A DNA stretch of 21,822 bases, from NCBI GenBank assembly GCA_049999725.1, contig JBNGIS010008120.1, positions 1 through 21,822 of the forward strand, in the 5' to 3' direction. Source of the DNA: Haplomitrium mnioides (taxonomy: Eukaryota; Marchantiophyta; Haplomitriopsida; Calobryales). Shown here in pieces: positions 1 to 9,717 of this stretch. Made by a program: the position numbers and the translations under genes. The notes beneath the pieces are model-generated. The model saw only the letters and a program-made list of their open reading frames with translations, was not told the DNA's origin and ran no database searches. Position 1 is the stretch's first letter. Each line of letters starts with the position of its first letter.

Positions 1-1602
1 TATGGGTCGGACATTGTCAGGAATGCCTATGTTGTCGTGTTTAAGTTGGTAGAACATGTCCTTGCCCGGGTGTCCCAGTCTGTTGTGCCATAGTTGGGTA
101 TCAGATATTCTCGTTGTGGATGCATGGTATGAGTGGATTTCAGTCGTATAAAGGCCTGGTGGGGAGAGAGGAAAGGTTTCTTGTATCTGCATACCGTTAT
201 CTGTGTGCAGTAGAATGTGGAGGACTTCCCCTTGGCCTATGTTCCCTGTCTGGATATAGTATCCATTTTGTCGGATATCTCGGAAGCTAATGAGATTTCT
301 GGTTGCTGTGGGAGCATAGATCGCAGATGCTATGCTAAGTGTGGTTTCGTTCGGAAAACGGATTGTAGCGGGTCCATATCCTTCTTCGATTTGGTTATGG
401 TCGGATATTGTGGTCATAGTCCTTGATGACGGGGTTACCGAAGTGAAGTGTCTTCGGTCCTGTAGGATGGTGTGTGATGATCCACTGTCAACAATGCAAG
501 TGTTGTTGAATGGGTCTGTGTGAGTTGGAGCCAAATGTTGTAGGGTATGGCTTTCTGGCTGTAGGTTGAAGTCGGGATATACATCGACATCTTCAAGTTC
601 TAAAAGATTGCCATGTACCTCAGGTTGTGTGTATGTGAGGCTATTCTGGTAGAGAGTTACCAGGTGTGCGGGTATCCGACATACTGTTTGAGTATGTCCG
701 CGGGTACCGCATCTTTGACAAGAAGTGCGAGGGCTTCTCGGTTGTGAGAAGTTCCTGTGTCCTCTTGTTTGTTGTCGTCCGCCTCTTGGTGTCCAGGAGC
801 GCTGTCTACGTTCTGGTGTTGTTGAGGCGGGACGCCGGGAGTGTCGATCCCTGTTGCCAAGGGATGGAGTTCGGTTTGGGGTATGGGGTCTGGAGCTCCC
901 CCTGAAGTGGGGGTTTCCCTTGCCCCTTCCTCTTCCTCTTTCTCTTCGAGGTTCAGTATTTCGGTTCCTCGAGTGAGGGTAGAATCTTGTGAAGTGTGAT
1001 TCAGGATTGGCTGGTGGTGCCGCAGATCCAGGTGGTCGTTTCTTTGCGTTTTCCACTAGGAGTAATTGGTGTTTTTCTGCTAAGAGCATATATGCGATCA
1101 GTTCCGAATATCGGATGAAGCGCATATTTCGATATTGGGATGCCAGTATGAGGTTGCTCACTAGGAATGTGGATAGAGTTTTCTCTATCTGTTCTTCGTC
1201 AGAAACAGGATGCCCGTATATCGCTAATTGTGAAACTATTCGAAATAGTTCACTGTTGTAGTTCACGATGGAGGTATGGTCTTGGACACGTAGGTTGATC
1301 CAATCGTGTCGTGCTGCGGGTAGGGAGATAGAAGTCAGGTGATCGAATCGTAATTTGAGTTCATCCCATAATAACCGGGGATTGCTGTAGTTCAAGTATT
1401 GTAACCTGAGAGGTTCTACAAGGTGGTGTCGAATGAGGATAAGAGCTCTGACAACGTCTCTTGGGCTTGTGCCTTCGTCATTTATGAGGATGTCGCGTAT
1501 CCCCTTTGACGTTAAATAGGTAGTGATATCCAATGACCATGACAGGTAGTTTGAGCCGTCAAGTTTCAGAGGCTGAAACTTGAGGGAACCTACTGGGTTC
1601 AT
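1..1602 (-). CDS. Ty1/copia Gag-Pol polyprotein, 5' part (Gag, protease, pre-integrase), runs off window
   Basis: Reading the minus strand from the ATG at 1602-1600 gives 534 codons with no stop or frameshift up to the window edge. Residues about 10-190 are a plant copia Gag of the UBN2/DUF4219 type (KLDGSNYLSWSLD near residue 13; YNSELFRIVSQL from residue 115). An Arg/Gly-rich stretch (RRERGRGRGKG) follows. A perfect CCHC zinc knuckle, C-x2-C-x4-H-x4-C, has C295, C298, H303 and C308 (720-679). The aspartic protease active site is VDSGSSHTI with D372 (489-487). The GAG-pre-integrase motif WHNRLGHPGK starts at W505 (90-88). The start has A at -3 (CCTACCATGA). Fusion of Gag, protease and integrase in one frame is normal for copia; the integrase core, RT and RNase H must lie left of the window. 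The Gag resembles Ale/Retrofit-type elements. An intact frame beside much decayed neighbours suggests a young, possibly functional copy; whether it is expressed cannot be seen. Confidence 0.93.
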   Translation of the reverse strand, partial: MNPVGSLKFQPLKLDGSNYLSWSLDITTYLTSKGIRDILINDEGTSPRDVVRALILIRHHLVEPLRLQYLNYSNPRLLWDELKLRFDHLTSISLPAARHDWINLRVQDHTSIVNYNSELFRIVSQLAIYGHPVSDEEQIEKTLSTFLVSNLILASQYRNMRFIRYSELIAYMLLAEKHQLLLVENAKKRPPGSAAPPANPESHFTRFYPHSRNRNTEPRRERGRGRGKGNPHFRGSSRPHTPNRTPSLGNRDRHSRRPASTTPERRQRSWTPRGGRQQTRGHRNFSQPRSPRTSCQRCGTRGHTQTVCRIPAHLVTLYQNSLTYTQPEVHGNLLELEDVDVYPDFNLQPESHTLQHLAPTHTDPFNNTCIVDSGSSHTILQDRRHFTSVTPSSRTMTTISDHNQIEEGYGPATIRFPNETTLSIASAIYAPTATRNLISFRDIRQNGYYIQTGNIGQGEVLHILLHTDNGMQIQETFPLSPPGLYTTEIHSYHASTTRISDTQLWHNRLGHPGKDMFYQLKHDNIGIPDNVRPI

Positions 1603-1916
1603 GGTAGGGAGTGTTCTGTGTAATACAGAAGGTCGAAAGCGTGGTGTACAGGGTATGCACAGAAGTGGAATGAAGGAGAAAAGAAATTGGCGCAGTTGGG
1701 TTGAGACTGCGAGTTGCCCGAAAAACAGGTAACTATCAATATCCCTGTACCTGTTTATGTGATTTGATTTAAACAGAAAATCTGAAATAACAGAAATGAA
1801 ATAAACCAGAAACGATATGAAAGAAAGACAGGTATTGGTGTAGAACTGCCCTGCTATGTGTGTGTGTTGTGCTTGTGTCGCGTCATGATTTTGTTGACGT
1901 CCTCCTGTTGACTATA

Positions 1917-1939
1917 TCTGGTACCAACTATTTGTTGTG
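1917..1939 (-). promoter_or_regulatory. Candidate primer-binding site and LTR 3' end (first of two candidates)
   Basis: Minus-strand 1927-1917 reads TTGGTACCAGA. It differs at one base from TTGGTATCAGA, the initiator-tRNA-Met primer-binding site widespread in plant LTR elements. Five bases before it the sense strand ends in CACAACA (1939-1933), a typical TG...CA LTR end. The spacing to the Gag ATG (about 315 nt) is normal. The matching 5' end of such an LTR was not found. Confidence 0.4.
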
Positions 1940-2014
1940 ATCCCCTGTAGGAAGTGTAGCAAGGATCTAAAAATCTGGTCTTACTTCAGACCTGAGTAGT
2001 GGACGGTGAGCCGA

Positions 2015-2110
2015 AATCCGAAAAATCGGATTCTGATGTATGAAGATATCAAATCTGTCTGCAAGTGTAAGCTATAAATCGGGTTTCCGAAAAAAAAGGG
2101 TTTTCGGAAA
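2015..2110. repeat. Two short perfect hairpins built on a TCGGA/TCCGA motif
   Basis: AATCCGA (2015-2021) pairs with TCGGATT (2026-2032) over a 4-base loop. TTTCCGAAAA (2084-2093) pairs with TTTTCGGAAA (2101-2110) over a 7-base loop. Further unpaired TCGGAT copies occur near 2135 and 2165. They lie where R/U5 of a minus-sense LTR would be if the LTR ends at 1933. Confidence 0.5.
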
Positions 2111-2629
2111 GGTGAGGGTTTTCGTCTGAGAAATCGGATGTCTTGGGTGTGGAGTTCCCCAGTGGTCGGATAGCAAGGACCAAAAAAAAATGATAGTGGT
2201 AACGAGCAAATTGATCTGGGTTATGGGAGAAACAGAAAGGAGAGAACTGATGTACATGGGCAGACCTCAAAGTTGATGAAGTGATTTGTAGAAGAGCAAT
2301 GTCGATAATGACGCGCTGCCACTGTGAGCTTGTCCTTCGAGAAAAGCAAAATTTGAAGGAGTCCGAAGAGTAAGAATTGAAGAAATGAAGTGCCGTTGAT
2401 CAGTCGTAGGAGTCAGGACCGAAAGGAGGGATGCCTCAGATCCGTCGAAAATGGTCAGGTTGAAGATTCGTAGGGCTGGATATCGAATAGGATGGCAAAA
2501 ACAGAAGCCCTGAGATGACTAGGCAAGCTCTACAGTAATGGAGGCCAGATAGATTCAAGTAGTGAATAGAATCCAAAAGGGGAACTAAGGAGTGATAGGA
2601 TCAGTACATTGGTCTATAAGCAATGCCCA

Positions 2630-3375
2630 GGCCACAAAAGAGAGGTCCAGATATCTGTGCAAGCAAGATAGGTGCCAATACAGGTGCCAAGACAATGTCG
2701 AAGTCACAAGAAAAGAGAACCAATAGCTGCGAGCAGTATAGGTGCCATAAATGGAGAGCAATATCCGTGAGGAAGGTCGATAGCAAGGTAGATGTCACAA
2801 GAAGGAAGAACTATTCTTGTGCGAGCAAGAATGATGCCAGAAAGGAGAGAAAGCACCTGCGATTAAAGTTTGATGCCACAATGGAGAGGAAGAACTTGCG
2901 CGAGCAGGGTCGATGCCAGAAAATATGAGGGAATACCTGCGAGCAGAGGTCGACGCGACAGAGGAGAAACAAAATGCGAGCAATGATCGGTTCCACAAGG
3001 AAAGAGCAAATGCTGTGATCCAGGGTCAATGCCACAAGAAGGAGCAACAGAACGCACGAGCAAAGATCGATGCCCAAGAAAGGAGCAAGCGCCACGAGCA
3101 AATGGTGATGCCACAAGAAAGAACAACGCGTGTGAGCAAATGTTGAAGCCACAAGAAGGAAAAACGCGCATGCGAGCAAATATTGAAGCCACAAAGAGGA
3201 AAACGCGCCTGCGAGCAAATGTTGAAGCCATAAAAAGGAAAAATGCGCTTGTGAGGAAATATTGAAGCCACAAGGAGGGACAAGCAAAGCAAAGGACCGA
3301 TGCCACGAGGAAGAACAAGCGCCTGCGAGCAAAAATGTTGATGCCACAGAAAGGAAGCGCGCGCGAAGGAGGGGT
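2630..3375. repeat. Degenerate 40-bp minisatellite
   Basis: A unit of about 40 bp is repeated roughly 18 times. It has the form TGAAGCCACAAGAAGGAAAA followed by an ACGCGC...GCGAGCAAAT segment. Three successive units around 3145-3260 are 39-40 bp and differ at only a few positions; the left end (2630-2900) is far more diverged. Because 40 is not a multiple of 3, all three minus-strand frames give related Leu/Ser/Ala/Phe-rich peptides, which explains the open frames here. The array lies between a probable copia LTR and its Gag ATG, or inside a long LTR. Confidence 0.8.
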
Positions 3376-3433
3376 CGCAGCAACGGGAGGAAAAAAAATT
3401 GGGAGCCCTAAGCTCCTCTTTGTGTTGTTTTGG

Positions 3434-3459
3434 TTTTTTTTTTTTTTTTTTTTTTTTTT
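3434..3459. repeat. Poly(T) tract of 26
   Basis: There are 26 consecutive T residues (A on the minus strand). It follows the minisatellite after a short GC-richer spacer containing AGCTTAGGGCTCCC on the minus strand. No element boundary or target duplication is apparent next to it. Confidence 0.9.
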
Positions 3460-3660
3460 GTTAGTATGTAGACTACAAAGTAGAGAAAAAAAATGGAAAA
3501 TAGGAAACAGGTGGAGAAAACCGCTGCAGGGAGACGAGCGTTTGTTCGAAATCGTCTGCGGCCGTAGAAAAAATTTGCTGTCTTGTGTTAAATGGTGCGT
3601 ATATTCGTTCTGCGTGTATTGATGAGTCCTTCATTCGCTCTGTGTGTACTGAAGAGTACT

Positions 3661-3674
3661 TCGTGCTGATAACG
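3661..3674 (-). promoter_or_regulatory. Candidate copia primer-binding region (second candidate)
   Basis: Minus-strand 3674-3661 reads CGTTATCAGCACGA directly after an LTR-type end (...CCACAACA, ending at 3675). From memory, this ACGTTATCAGCACGA block follows the 5' LTR in many Ale/Retrofit-type plant copia elements, and the Gag at 1602 is of that type. It would make the leader of the Gag-Pol frame about 2 kb long. Confidence 0.55.
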
Positions 3675-4531
3675 TGTTGTGGTACGCATATCACACAGAG
3701 AGAGATCGAGAGAGCCATTACGCCGCACAACCCTTCCTTCAGTGTATTGTTCAATAGAATAGTGGTGAGGGATCGAATGTCCCTCTTATCTACACATCCA
3801 TTCCATTCTATATATAGGGGTATACTATGTTCTATAACAATAGAAGGTATAAATATTAAATTATTATAATATAAACATGAGTATAATAGAAATAATACTA
3901 ACTAATATAAAAAATAAATAGTGTAGCCCAATAGGGGTAAGCTTTTTTAATCCTTGAACTATCGGATAAGGGGAGTACAAATTTTTATATAATAATAAAT
4001 AATAATATGACATATAAAATAATATATAAAACAAAATTTCTTCTCGGACAAGGTGAGTAGAGTACCCTTCCGAACATCCTCAGTGATGGGAATACTAATA
4101 ACATATGAAATGGACACAAAACAGAGTACATAGGTACAAAACATAGGAAACCAAAACAAAAAGGAACGTGCCAAGAGATTGTCTGATAGCTCACGTGGCC
4201 CCTCTTGGTCGAATTCTCCTTATCATTCTCTCCTCATCTGAATTTTGTTGTCGCTTTTTCCTCACGCCCTCTCAGTCTTCTTCTGAAACCTCCTTGCATT
4301 TCCCCAATTGTGCATCTTGCATCTGCGCTTTGCCTCTCTCCACCTGCTGGTTCTCTTATACAGTTCCGACCTCTTCTTGAATTTTCTCCTCGGGGCTGCT
4401 TTGTGCAATGCTGAATCATGCTCTGAGTGCGTGTTGGCTACAAGGTAAGATAAAAAGAAAGAAATGAATGATGGAAAAGTTGGAAAGAATAGGGACAAAG
4501 AAGAATAGGCAAATCGACATATAACATAACA
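3675..4531 (-). mobile_element. Probable copia 5' LTR (far boundary uncertain)
   Basis: The sense (minus) strand ends ...CCACAACA at 3675, just before the candidate primer-binding region. A consensus TATA box lies at 3816-3809 in the same sense, which fits an LTR promoter transcribing toward Gag. The other end is a guess. Plus-strand CATAACA (4525-4531) would give a sense-strand start of TGTTATG, which matches the inverted 3' end TGTTGTG except for one transition. The 3' LTR lies outside the window, so this cannot be tested here. The AT-rich stretch 3840-4060 contains no gene. The sequence 4170-4430 is more balanced and has unremarkable short open frames. Confidence 0.45.
3809..3816 (-). promoter_or_regulatory. 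TATA box of the probable copia LTR
   Basis: TATATATA is followed in minus sense by GAATGGAATGG. It stands alone in an otherwise normal-composition stretch, about 135 bp upstream of the proposed LTR end, so transcription would begin near 3780 and run toward the Gag frame. Confidence 0.5.
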
Positions 4532-7228
4532 CAATACAATAGAATAAATCGATAAAATGAAATACTAATATTACATTATACTATACTTGCCAAAGACACG
4601 AAGTAAACAAAACACGTATGACAGATTACACATGGAAAAAACAACGTATAAGAATACAAAGGGAAAGAAATTTGCGAGCCAAGGGGGAAGCCCTTTGCTC
4701 CAAATCTTGTCGATGACCTCTCGAACGGTTTCTCTTCCCTACGTCGAACTGAGCTAACACCCAAATAGTCTGAACCAATCTACTTTCTTCAGACTCAAGA
4801 CGACTCCTTAAATTCTTTTGACCCTCCTTGTCCTCTTTGTGCACCAAGTTGATTAATCCTGGGCACAAATTGTTGTACTAGGCCGGGGTAAACACAAAAA
4901 TTTGAAAAAACCCGAAAAAGCCTGACCGACATAGATGTTGACAACAAATCGGATTGTGAGATTGCCATGAGCCAAGACATTGTTGAGGGAGGACCCTCAG
5001 TCGAGAAACAAGGAGCAGTGCTAAAGGTAAAAAAAGGAGAGATGCGTTGGAGAACAACTATAAAACCACCATGAATGGACACCACAAGCAAGGAACCCTC
5101 AATCGAATAAGCCAAGGAAGCAAAAGCAAGAAGGGAGGCTACACCAAAAGGGCCACCAAAGATGCGATGAAAGAAGGGGCATAACCGTAAGACATTGTCG
5201 TTTAGGAGGAGACATGCCAAGGCCACCACAAGCAAATGAAGAAAGATGGAAGAGAGAGATGACTCTAAGTTGTGAAAATCTAATTTACCCACGAATCAAC
5301 AACAAGGTAAGAAGGTCCTATTCCAATGAAGTGGCTAATGAAGAGTGCAGAAAATAAGAACTGAAGAGATAATTACGAGTCCGAAGAAGAGGAAAATCAC
5401 TCGACAATACACCCACAAGAGGAATAAACCATTTGAGCAAGAAAAAAGGAAAAATAAGCAAGTAGCTTAAGAGGTAACAAATAGTCTTGCAACCGCTTAG
5501 ACTGATCCTTTATAAAGGAATCACCATCCAAAAGAATAGGAAGAAAACAATGAACCTACAAGGTTTTTCGTAAAGGAAATTGCCTTAACCAAGTAAGTGA
5601 AGAAAGCACTCACAACTCTCACCAAAAGAAGGCCAAAATCAAACAACAACTATTGTCAATATCAAAAGTCACCTAGTCACAAGCTCAACACTATGAAGAG
5701 AGATAGCTAGAAGAGGAAACCTACACTAGAAAAAAATAAAGCAAATGAGCATCCACGCCATGACTTAGTAAAAGACATACATGGAGTTATGAGGATAACC
5801 GTTGTGAAGGAGGGAGCTATGTAGGGACTTAGTGGTGAATAACCTAACTCAATGTGAGGAAAAGACTCAAGAAATGGGCTAGTTAAGAGACTCCTTGCAC
5901 AAAACCGTTGGCGTATTCGTTGAAATGCTTGTGGGAAATTTGGCTATGAGCCACAATTAAAAGTGGAGCACGAAATTCCATTTATGCTAGGAGATAACAA
6001 GGGAATTCAAATTTCATGGAGCTAAGGTAGGAAGAGCCTCTATCGATTGCCATGGGGCTTCAACAATTCAAGTCACATTGAGAATTTGACTGCGAGTTTT
6101 TCAACTATCGACTAGTAGAAAGGGGGACTTGCGCCTTTGAGTTGGCTGGCAATAAGGAGAGAGTATGGCATGGTGAGAGTCTTATTCATGGGATCCGAAT
6201 GCTGAGGTTGGAAGTAGAGAGTGAAGGTTGCACATTTACAGAATGAGGTAAGAGTACAACAACATATGTGGCTATTTGGGGAGGGGGCTCTAACAAGATA
6301 AGTGAATCTAGCAAGGAGCAGGAGGCTCTAGCAGGGGTGGACTTGCCTATCTAGGGTAAGACTCACGAGCATACCACTTCTTTTGTGCAATCTTGGACTT
6401 CAGCAAAGAAGGTGATGGAGAGTCCTAGTGTTGGAGTTGATAGTTACACTAGCTAGAAGGAGCATTCCCCTTGTCATCCATAGAGAGTGAGCTTAAGGAG
6501 TGAGCGATGCATTGCAGAGGTAATCCATGGCCAATAGATTCATGGACGTTGTGCCAAGCTTAAGGAAGTGCAACTGCAATCAGAGGAGTTTCAACCTTCT
6601 TAACATCAGGGTCAATGGAAACACCAATAGTAATTACTATGTGAATATTCTAGCATCAACTAATGGTGTAATTTTTTTGAGTTATTAGAATAGATGGGTC
6701 AATTGGCCACTAGTATAGGGTAGTTGTCTTTTTGGTAGCCTAGCTAGCAATCACCACGTAGATCTGACTACTAGAGGCTTGTTGCTTGCATGAGAGTTAG
6801 ACCAAATCATAAAATTGCCTTAGATCCTAGCCAATGATTAGGGCTAAAACTGAAGTAAAGAGAAGGAGATTAAAACTCCAATTAGACCCATTGATTGAAT
6901 GATAGACCTAAGCATAGCCTGACTTCCCTTCACCTCCTCTTGTCTTTGGCCACCTTAAAGCTCAAACTGCATAGGATCATGTCCCTCCCACCAAAGAAAA
7001 TCCTGAGACTATTATTTTGATATTGGAAGGTTACATGGGTGAGTTATCTGACTTAACACTCAAAGAAAAAGGCCATTAGGTGTGTAGAAAACCAAGGTGA
7101 GAGTCGTTGCTAAAACAACACAACTCATTAATGTGAGTAAAGTTTGTGCATTTGTTTGATGGGTTGCTTATAATAGAAGACATCTGAAAGGTTGTGGTTG
7201 AAATTCATTCTTGATCGAATGGTACAAT
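4532..7228. other. Stretch without a recognisable gene
   Basis: Stops are frequent in all frames. The longest open frame (minus, 4795-5292, 165 codons, hydrophobic, Leu/Ser/Phe-rich) shows no motif I recognise. The complementary strand there is purine-rich, which would produce such a frame by chance. The part from about 5900 to 7228 lies directly upstream of a plus-strand gypsy integrase. It could be the ruined Gag/RT part of that element, but I could not find RT, RNase H, protease or zinc-knuckle motifs in it. Confidence 0.6.
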
Positions 7229-7488
7229 AGGTATGCATTGGTGATGGTAGAGCATTTCTCCAAGTGGATTGAGTTAGTAGCATTGCTAGAGAAGACCAAT
7301 AGAAGAGTGGCGATCACTTTCTTGGATCGAGTACTCAGTCATTTTTTAGCACCTATTGAAGTGTTGACAGATCAAGGTACTGAATTTTGAAGTGAGTTTG
7401 AAGTTTTATGTGAGAAAACTCTCATCGATCATCTTACTACTTCTAGATATCATCATGAAATAAATAAATTAGAAGACAGAGTGGTTTA

Positions 7489-7528
7489 AACAATGAAAAG
7501 AGCATTGCAACAATGAAAAGAGGATTGC
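7489..7528. repeat. 20-bp tandem duplication
   Basis: The two copies AACAATGAAAAGAGCATTGC and AACAATGAAAAGAGGATTGC are adjacent and differ at one base. The duplication shifts the reading frame of the gypsy integrase. It looks like a local duplication during decay, not part of the original element. Confidence 0.85.
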
Positions 7529-7702
7529 TTGAGTATGACTTGCAAGTTGGTCACCATGAAGATTAGGATCTCCAATTAAAGTAGTTTGATAAAGGTTAGA
7601 AATTCAATAAACAAACAGCGTTGGCATCTTTTTCACTATATTTTCTACTTTATAAGAGGAAACATGGACTACTTTCTTCTACTCGACGTGATGTTGCTAT
7701 TG

Positions 7703-7707
7703 TTGTG
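7703..7707. repeat. Left target-site duplication of the chromovirus (decayed)
   Basis: TTGTG here and CTATG at 12763-12767 flank the two outer LTR ends. They differ by two transitions and both can derive from CTGTG by one C-to-T or G-to-A change each. Removing the element plus one copy rejoins the interrupted integrase frame, which supports the assignment. Confidence 0.65.
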
Positions 7708-8181
7708 TGTAAAAGAATTTCAAAGGACCAAATCAAATAGGTAGAAACTCATAGTGAACTCTAATAGAGAACTTCAACCAAATGCCAATAAGGCAAACAA
7801 AGCCACAACAAGATAACTCTAATAGAGCTATGCAACTCAAGGACCAAGCTAAGACTAAGAGTGCAAGCAAAAGCCAAGCAACCAAAGAACCCAAGTGACT
7901 CAAGAGGAACTCCAAAATGAGAAGTGGGGCTATGAAGCTCTTCTATTTATACAAGAGAAGGAGGCGTCATTCCTCTTTCTTCACTTACAAGTTACTTTCA
8001 GTTTCAACCCTAAAATTGCTCACTTAGAAGTCACTTCTAACTTCAACCCTAAAAACACTAGAGTCAACTTTGAAGACAAGAAATCTTATCTCAAATTAAC
8101 CATAAAAGTGACCTTCTACCACTTCCTTCACTCCTATCTTTTCTCTAATAAATATGATAACATAATGCTTGTACTATTACA
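7708..8181 (-). repeat. Chromovirus 3' LTR
   Basis: This 474-bp direct repeat aligns along its whole length with 12331-12762. On the plus strand it begins TGTAAAAGAA and ends CTATTACA, that is TG...CA ends. In sense orientation a TATAAATAG box lies at 7952-7944. Length differences between the copies are due to several small indels near 8000-8100. Confidence 0.93.
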
Positions 8182-8200
8182 TATTCCTTGCCTTCTTATC
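8182..8200 (-). promoter_or_regulatory. Polypurine tract of the chromovirus
   Basis: In minus sense the bases directly before the 3' LTR are AAGAAGGCAAGGAATA. This is purine-rich with one C, and sits in the place where plus-strand DNA synthesis is primed in LTR elements. Confidence 0.65.
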
Positions 8201-8229
8201 GATGATGTTCTCGTCATGACCAACAGTTT

Positions 8230-8640
8230 CAAGTAATCAAACAACTTCTTGAACATTCTTAAAGTTAGAACATGGTTCTCAAGTAGTATCATGAAGCGGA
8301 TATTCCTTCCACAAAACTTTACATTAAAATTAAGGATGTTGCCCACGCTTGAGTACTCGCTTGGCTAAAATGCGGTGCACTTTATATTCTTCATGATTAT
8401 AAAAAAAATAAGTAGAAGAGGAGTTTGAACATGATTCATAAAAGAAGATGGACTAGAAACAAAAGGTTTAAGCTTAGATACATGGAATACAAGATAAGTC
8501 TTCATATGGAGAGGAAGATCAAGTTTGTACGCAACAAGAGAAATAACTTGAGAAATTGAAAATCGACCAATCCAAGCTGGAGATAACTTATAGACTTGAG
8601 TATCTAAAGACAAAGAAACATCATGAGTATACAATATAAC
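8230..8640 (-). pseudogene. Integrase C-terminal part and chromodomain
   Basis: Minus-strand pieces read AWIGRFSISQVISLVAYKLDL and VFHVSKLKPFVSSPSSF, the usual C-terminal end of chromovirus integrase. After further frame changes come a YKVHRIL segment, KVLWKEYPLHDTT and EPCSNFKN, which match the chromodomain pattern (LWKGYP...TWEP..NL). A stop replaces the Trp of TWEP, consistent with TGG to TGA or TAG. In related elements this domain reads methylated histone H3 and directs insertion into heterochromatin. Here it is broken. Confidence 0.8.
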
Positions 8641-8649
8641 TTGATTGCC

Positions 8650-9480
8650 TCAAACATAAGAAAAATCATGACGATATTTATCGACACATTGTTTTTATTG
8701 ATTTTGAGCAATAACAAGATAGTTTCTGGTATCTTGCAAAGAGAAAGATAAACGTGACAAAAAGGTAGAAAAATATTGAACATTAAAAGAGGAAGGAGAA
8801 AGCAAACCATCGAGAACATGAGGATGTTGACCAAAATTAAGAAAGAAAAGAGAAAATCCAATAGTTGCTTGGTTGGAGTTTTGTATGCAACCTCCACAAC
8901 TAGTAAGAAACCATCCCAATGCGTGTGATGAACGTTGATAAATGCTCAAAGCATATCATCCAAAGTATGATTTGTGCATTCAGCTTGCCCACCTATTTGA
9001 GGATGATAAGCCGTAGACATAGATAGTTTGGTACCCAATAGTGTGAACAACTCTCGCAAAAACTTCAATAAATCTTAGATCTCTATTAGATATTAGTACT
9101 TTTGACATTCAATAATATTGGAAAACAATTGTATCAAAGCAAATCTTTGCCAATTGTGGAGCATCCACTGCGTCCACTATTGGTGCTTGATGAATTTGTT
9201 TCCTTGGCTTATCCACAAACACCGCAATGGTAGTAAACCCACGAGGCATGGTTGGAAGAAAAGTAATAAGATCTAAACTTACATGTTCTCACCGAGTAGT
9301 AGGATTCAATAGTGGTTAAAGAAGGCTTGCTGATTTTTTATTTGAAGCCTTGTTTCGTTGACAAATTTCACAAGAATGAACAAAGCCACGAACATCTCGA
9401 GATGGGTTTGGCCACCACCAAGTGTATTGAAGCAACTCCATAGTCCTATCTACTCAAAGATGCCAAAAGACGGGAATGTC
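8650..9480 (-). pseudogene. Chromovirus integrase, zinc finger and catalytic core
   Basis: The CxxC half of the HHCC zinc finger is seen as FVHSCEICQRNKAS (about 9385-9343). The core follows: EHVSLDLITFLP with the first catalytic Asp, RGFTTIAVFVD, then VLISNRDLRF, where the expected Asp of S-D-R-D is Asn (AAT, minus 9087-9085). Further on are the AYHPQ-like and QAE segment in a shifted frame and the alignment tail LNFGQHPHVLDG. Stops and frameshifts are frequent. The family enzyme inserts element cDNA into chromosomes; this copy cannot. Confidence 0.85.
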
Positions 9481-9717
9481 ATGTGCTTTTTGTAAATGAG
9501 CCATTCGAAGCAAATCATCTTATAGAACATACATTTGATGGTCTTGATAATAAATACCATTTCATATGGAAAAGGCAAGATGCTCACTATCTTTGACCGC
9601 CGAACGTGCCCTAACAAGACTAAAGAAGGTATCTTCATGTAAATTTTGTCGAAAGTAGTCACTAGTTGCCTCATCAAGATGTAGTGTTCAAACATTGGTA
9701 ACCTCCAATATAATTAG

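Larger units (their letters stand above)
1603..2629 (-). other. Untranslated leader and/or LTR sequence upstream of the copia Gag-Pol frame
   Basis: No coding sequence is visible. In minus-strand sense this stretch leads to the Gag ATG at 1602. It contains a possible primer-binding site at 1927-1917, an LTR-like end at 1933, a TATA-like TTTATAG near 2074-2080 and two short perfect hairpins (2015-2032 and 2084-2110). If 1933 is an LTR end, then 1603-1927 is a roughly 325-nt leader and everything above it is LTR. If the true LTR ends at 3675, the whole stretch is leader. The sequence alone does not decide this. Confidence 0.45.
7229..7707 (+). pseudogene. Ty3/gypsy integrase core, interrupted host element, left part
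   Basis: Frame 7229-7489 reads RYALVMVEHFSKWIEL, then VLTDQGTEF with the second catalytic Asp at 7370-7372. TTSRYHHE follows, with the third acidic residue at 7472-7474 (LEDRVV in place of the usual LAERVV). In-frame stops stand at 7388-7390 and 7487-7489. After a 20-bp tandem duplication (7489-7508/7509-7528) the homology continues in another frame, ending STRRDVAIVV at 7707. The integrase zinc finger and first Asp are not visible upstream, so the 5' side is lost or rearranged. The reading stops exactly at the LTR of the inserted chromovirus and resumes at 12768. It is non-functional. Confidence 0.85.

Noticed and set aside
217-1261. Plus-strand open frames over the left end
   Set aside because: They lie opposite the minus-strand copia Gag-Pol frame, which has clear domain motifs throughout.
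2811-3383. 190-codon minus-strand open frame rich in Leu, Ser, Phe, Ala
   Set aside because: It is a translation of the 40-bp minisatellite; related peptides appear in all frames, as expected for a repeat unit that is not a multiple of three.
3434-3459. Poly(A) tail of a LINE or SINE in minus orientation
   Set aside because: No RT, tRNA-like head or target duplication was found next to the 26-base tract; it may be simple repeat growth.
4795-5292. 165-codon minus-strand hydrophobic open frame
   Set aside because: No known motif, composition follows from a purine-rich opposite strand, and no promoter or homology is seen. A diverged gene fragment cannot be fully excluded.
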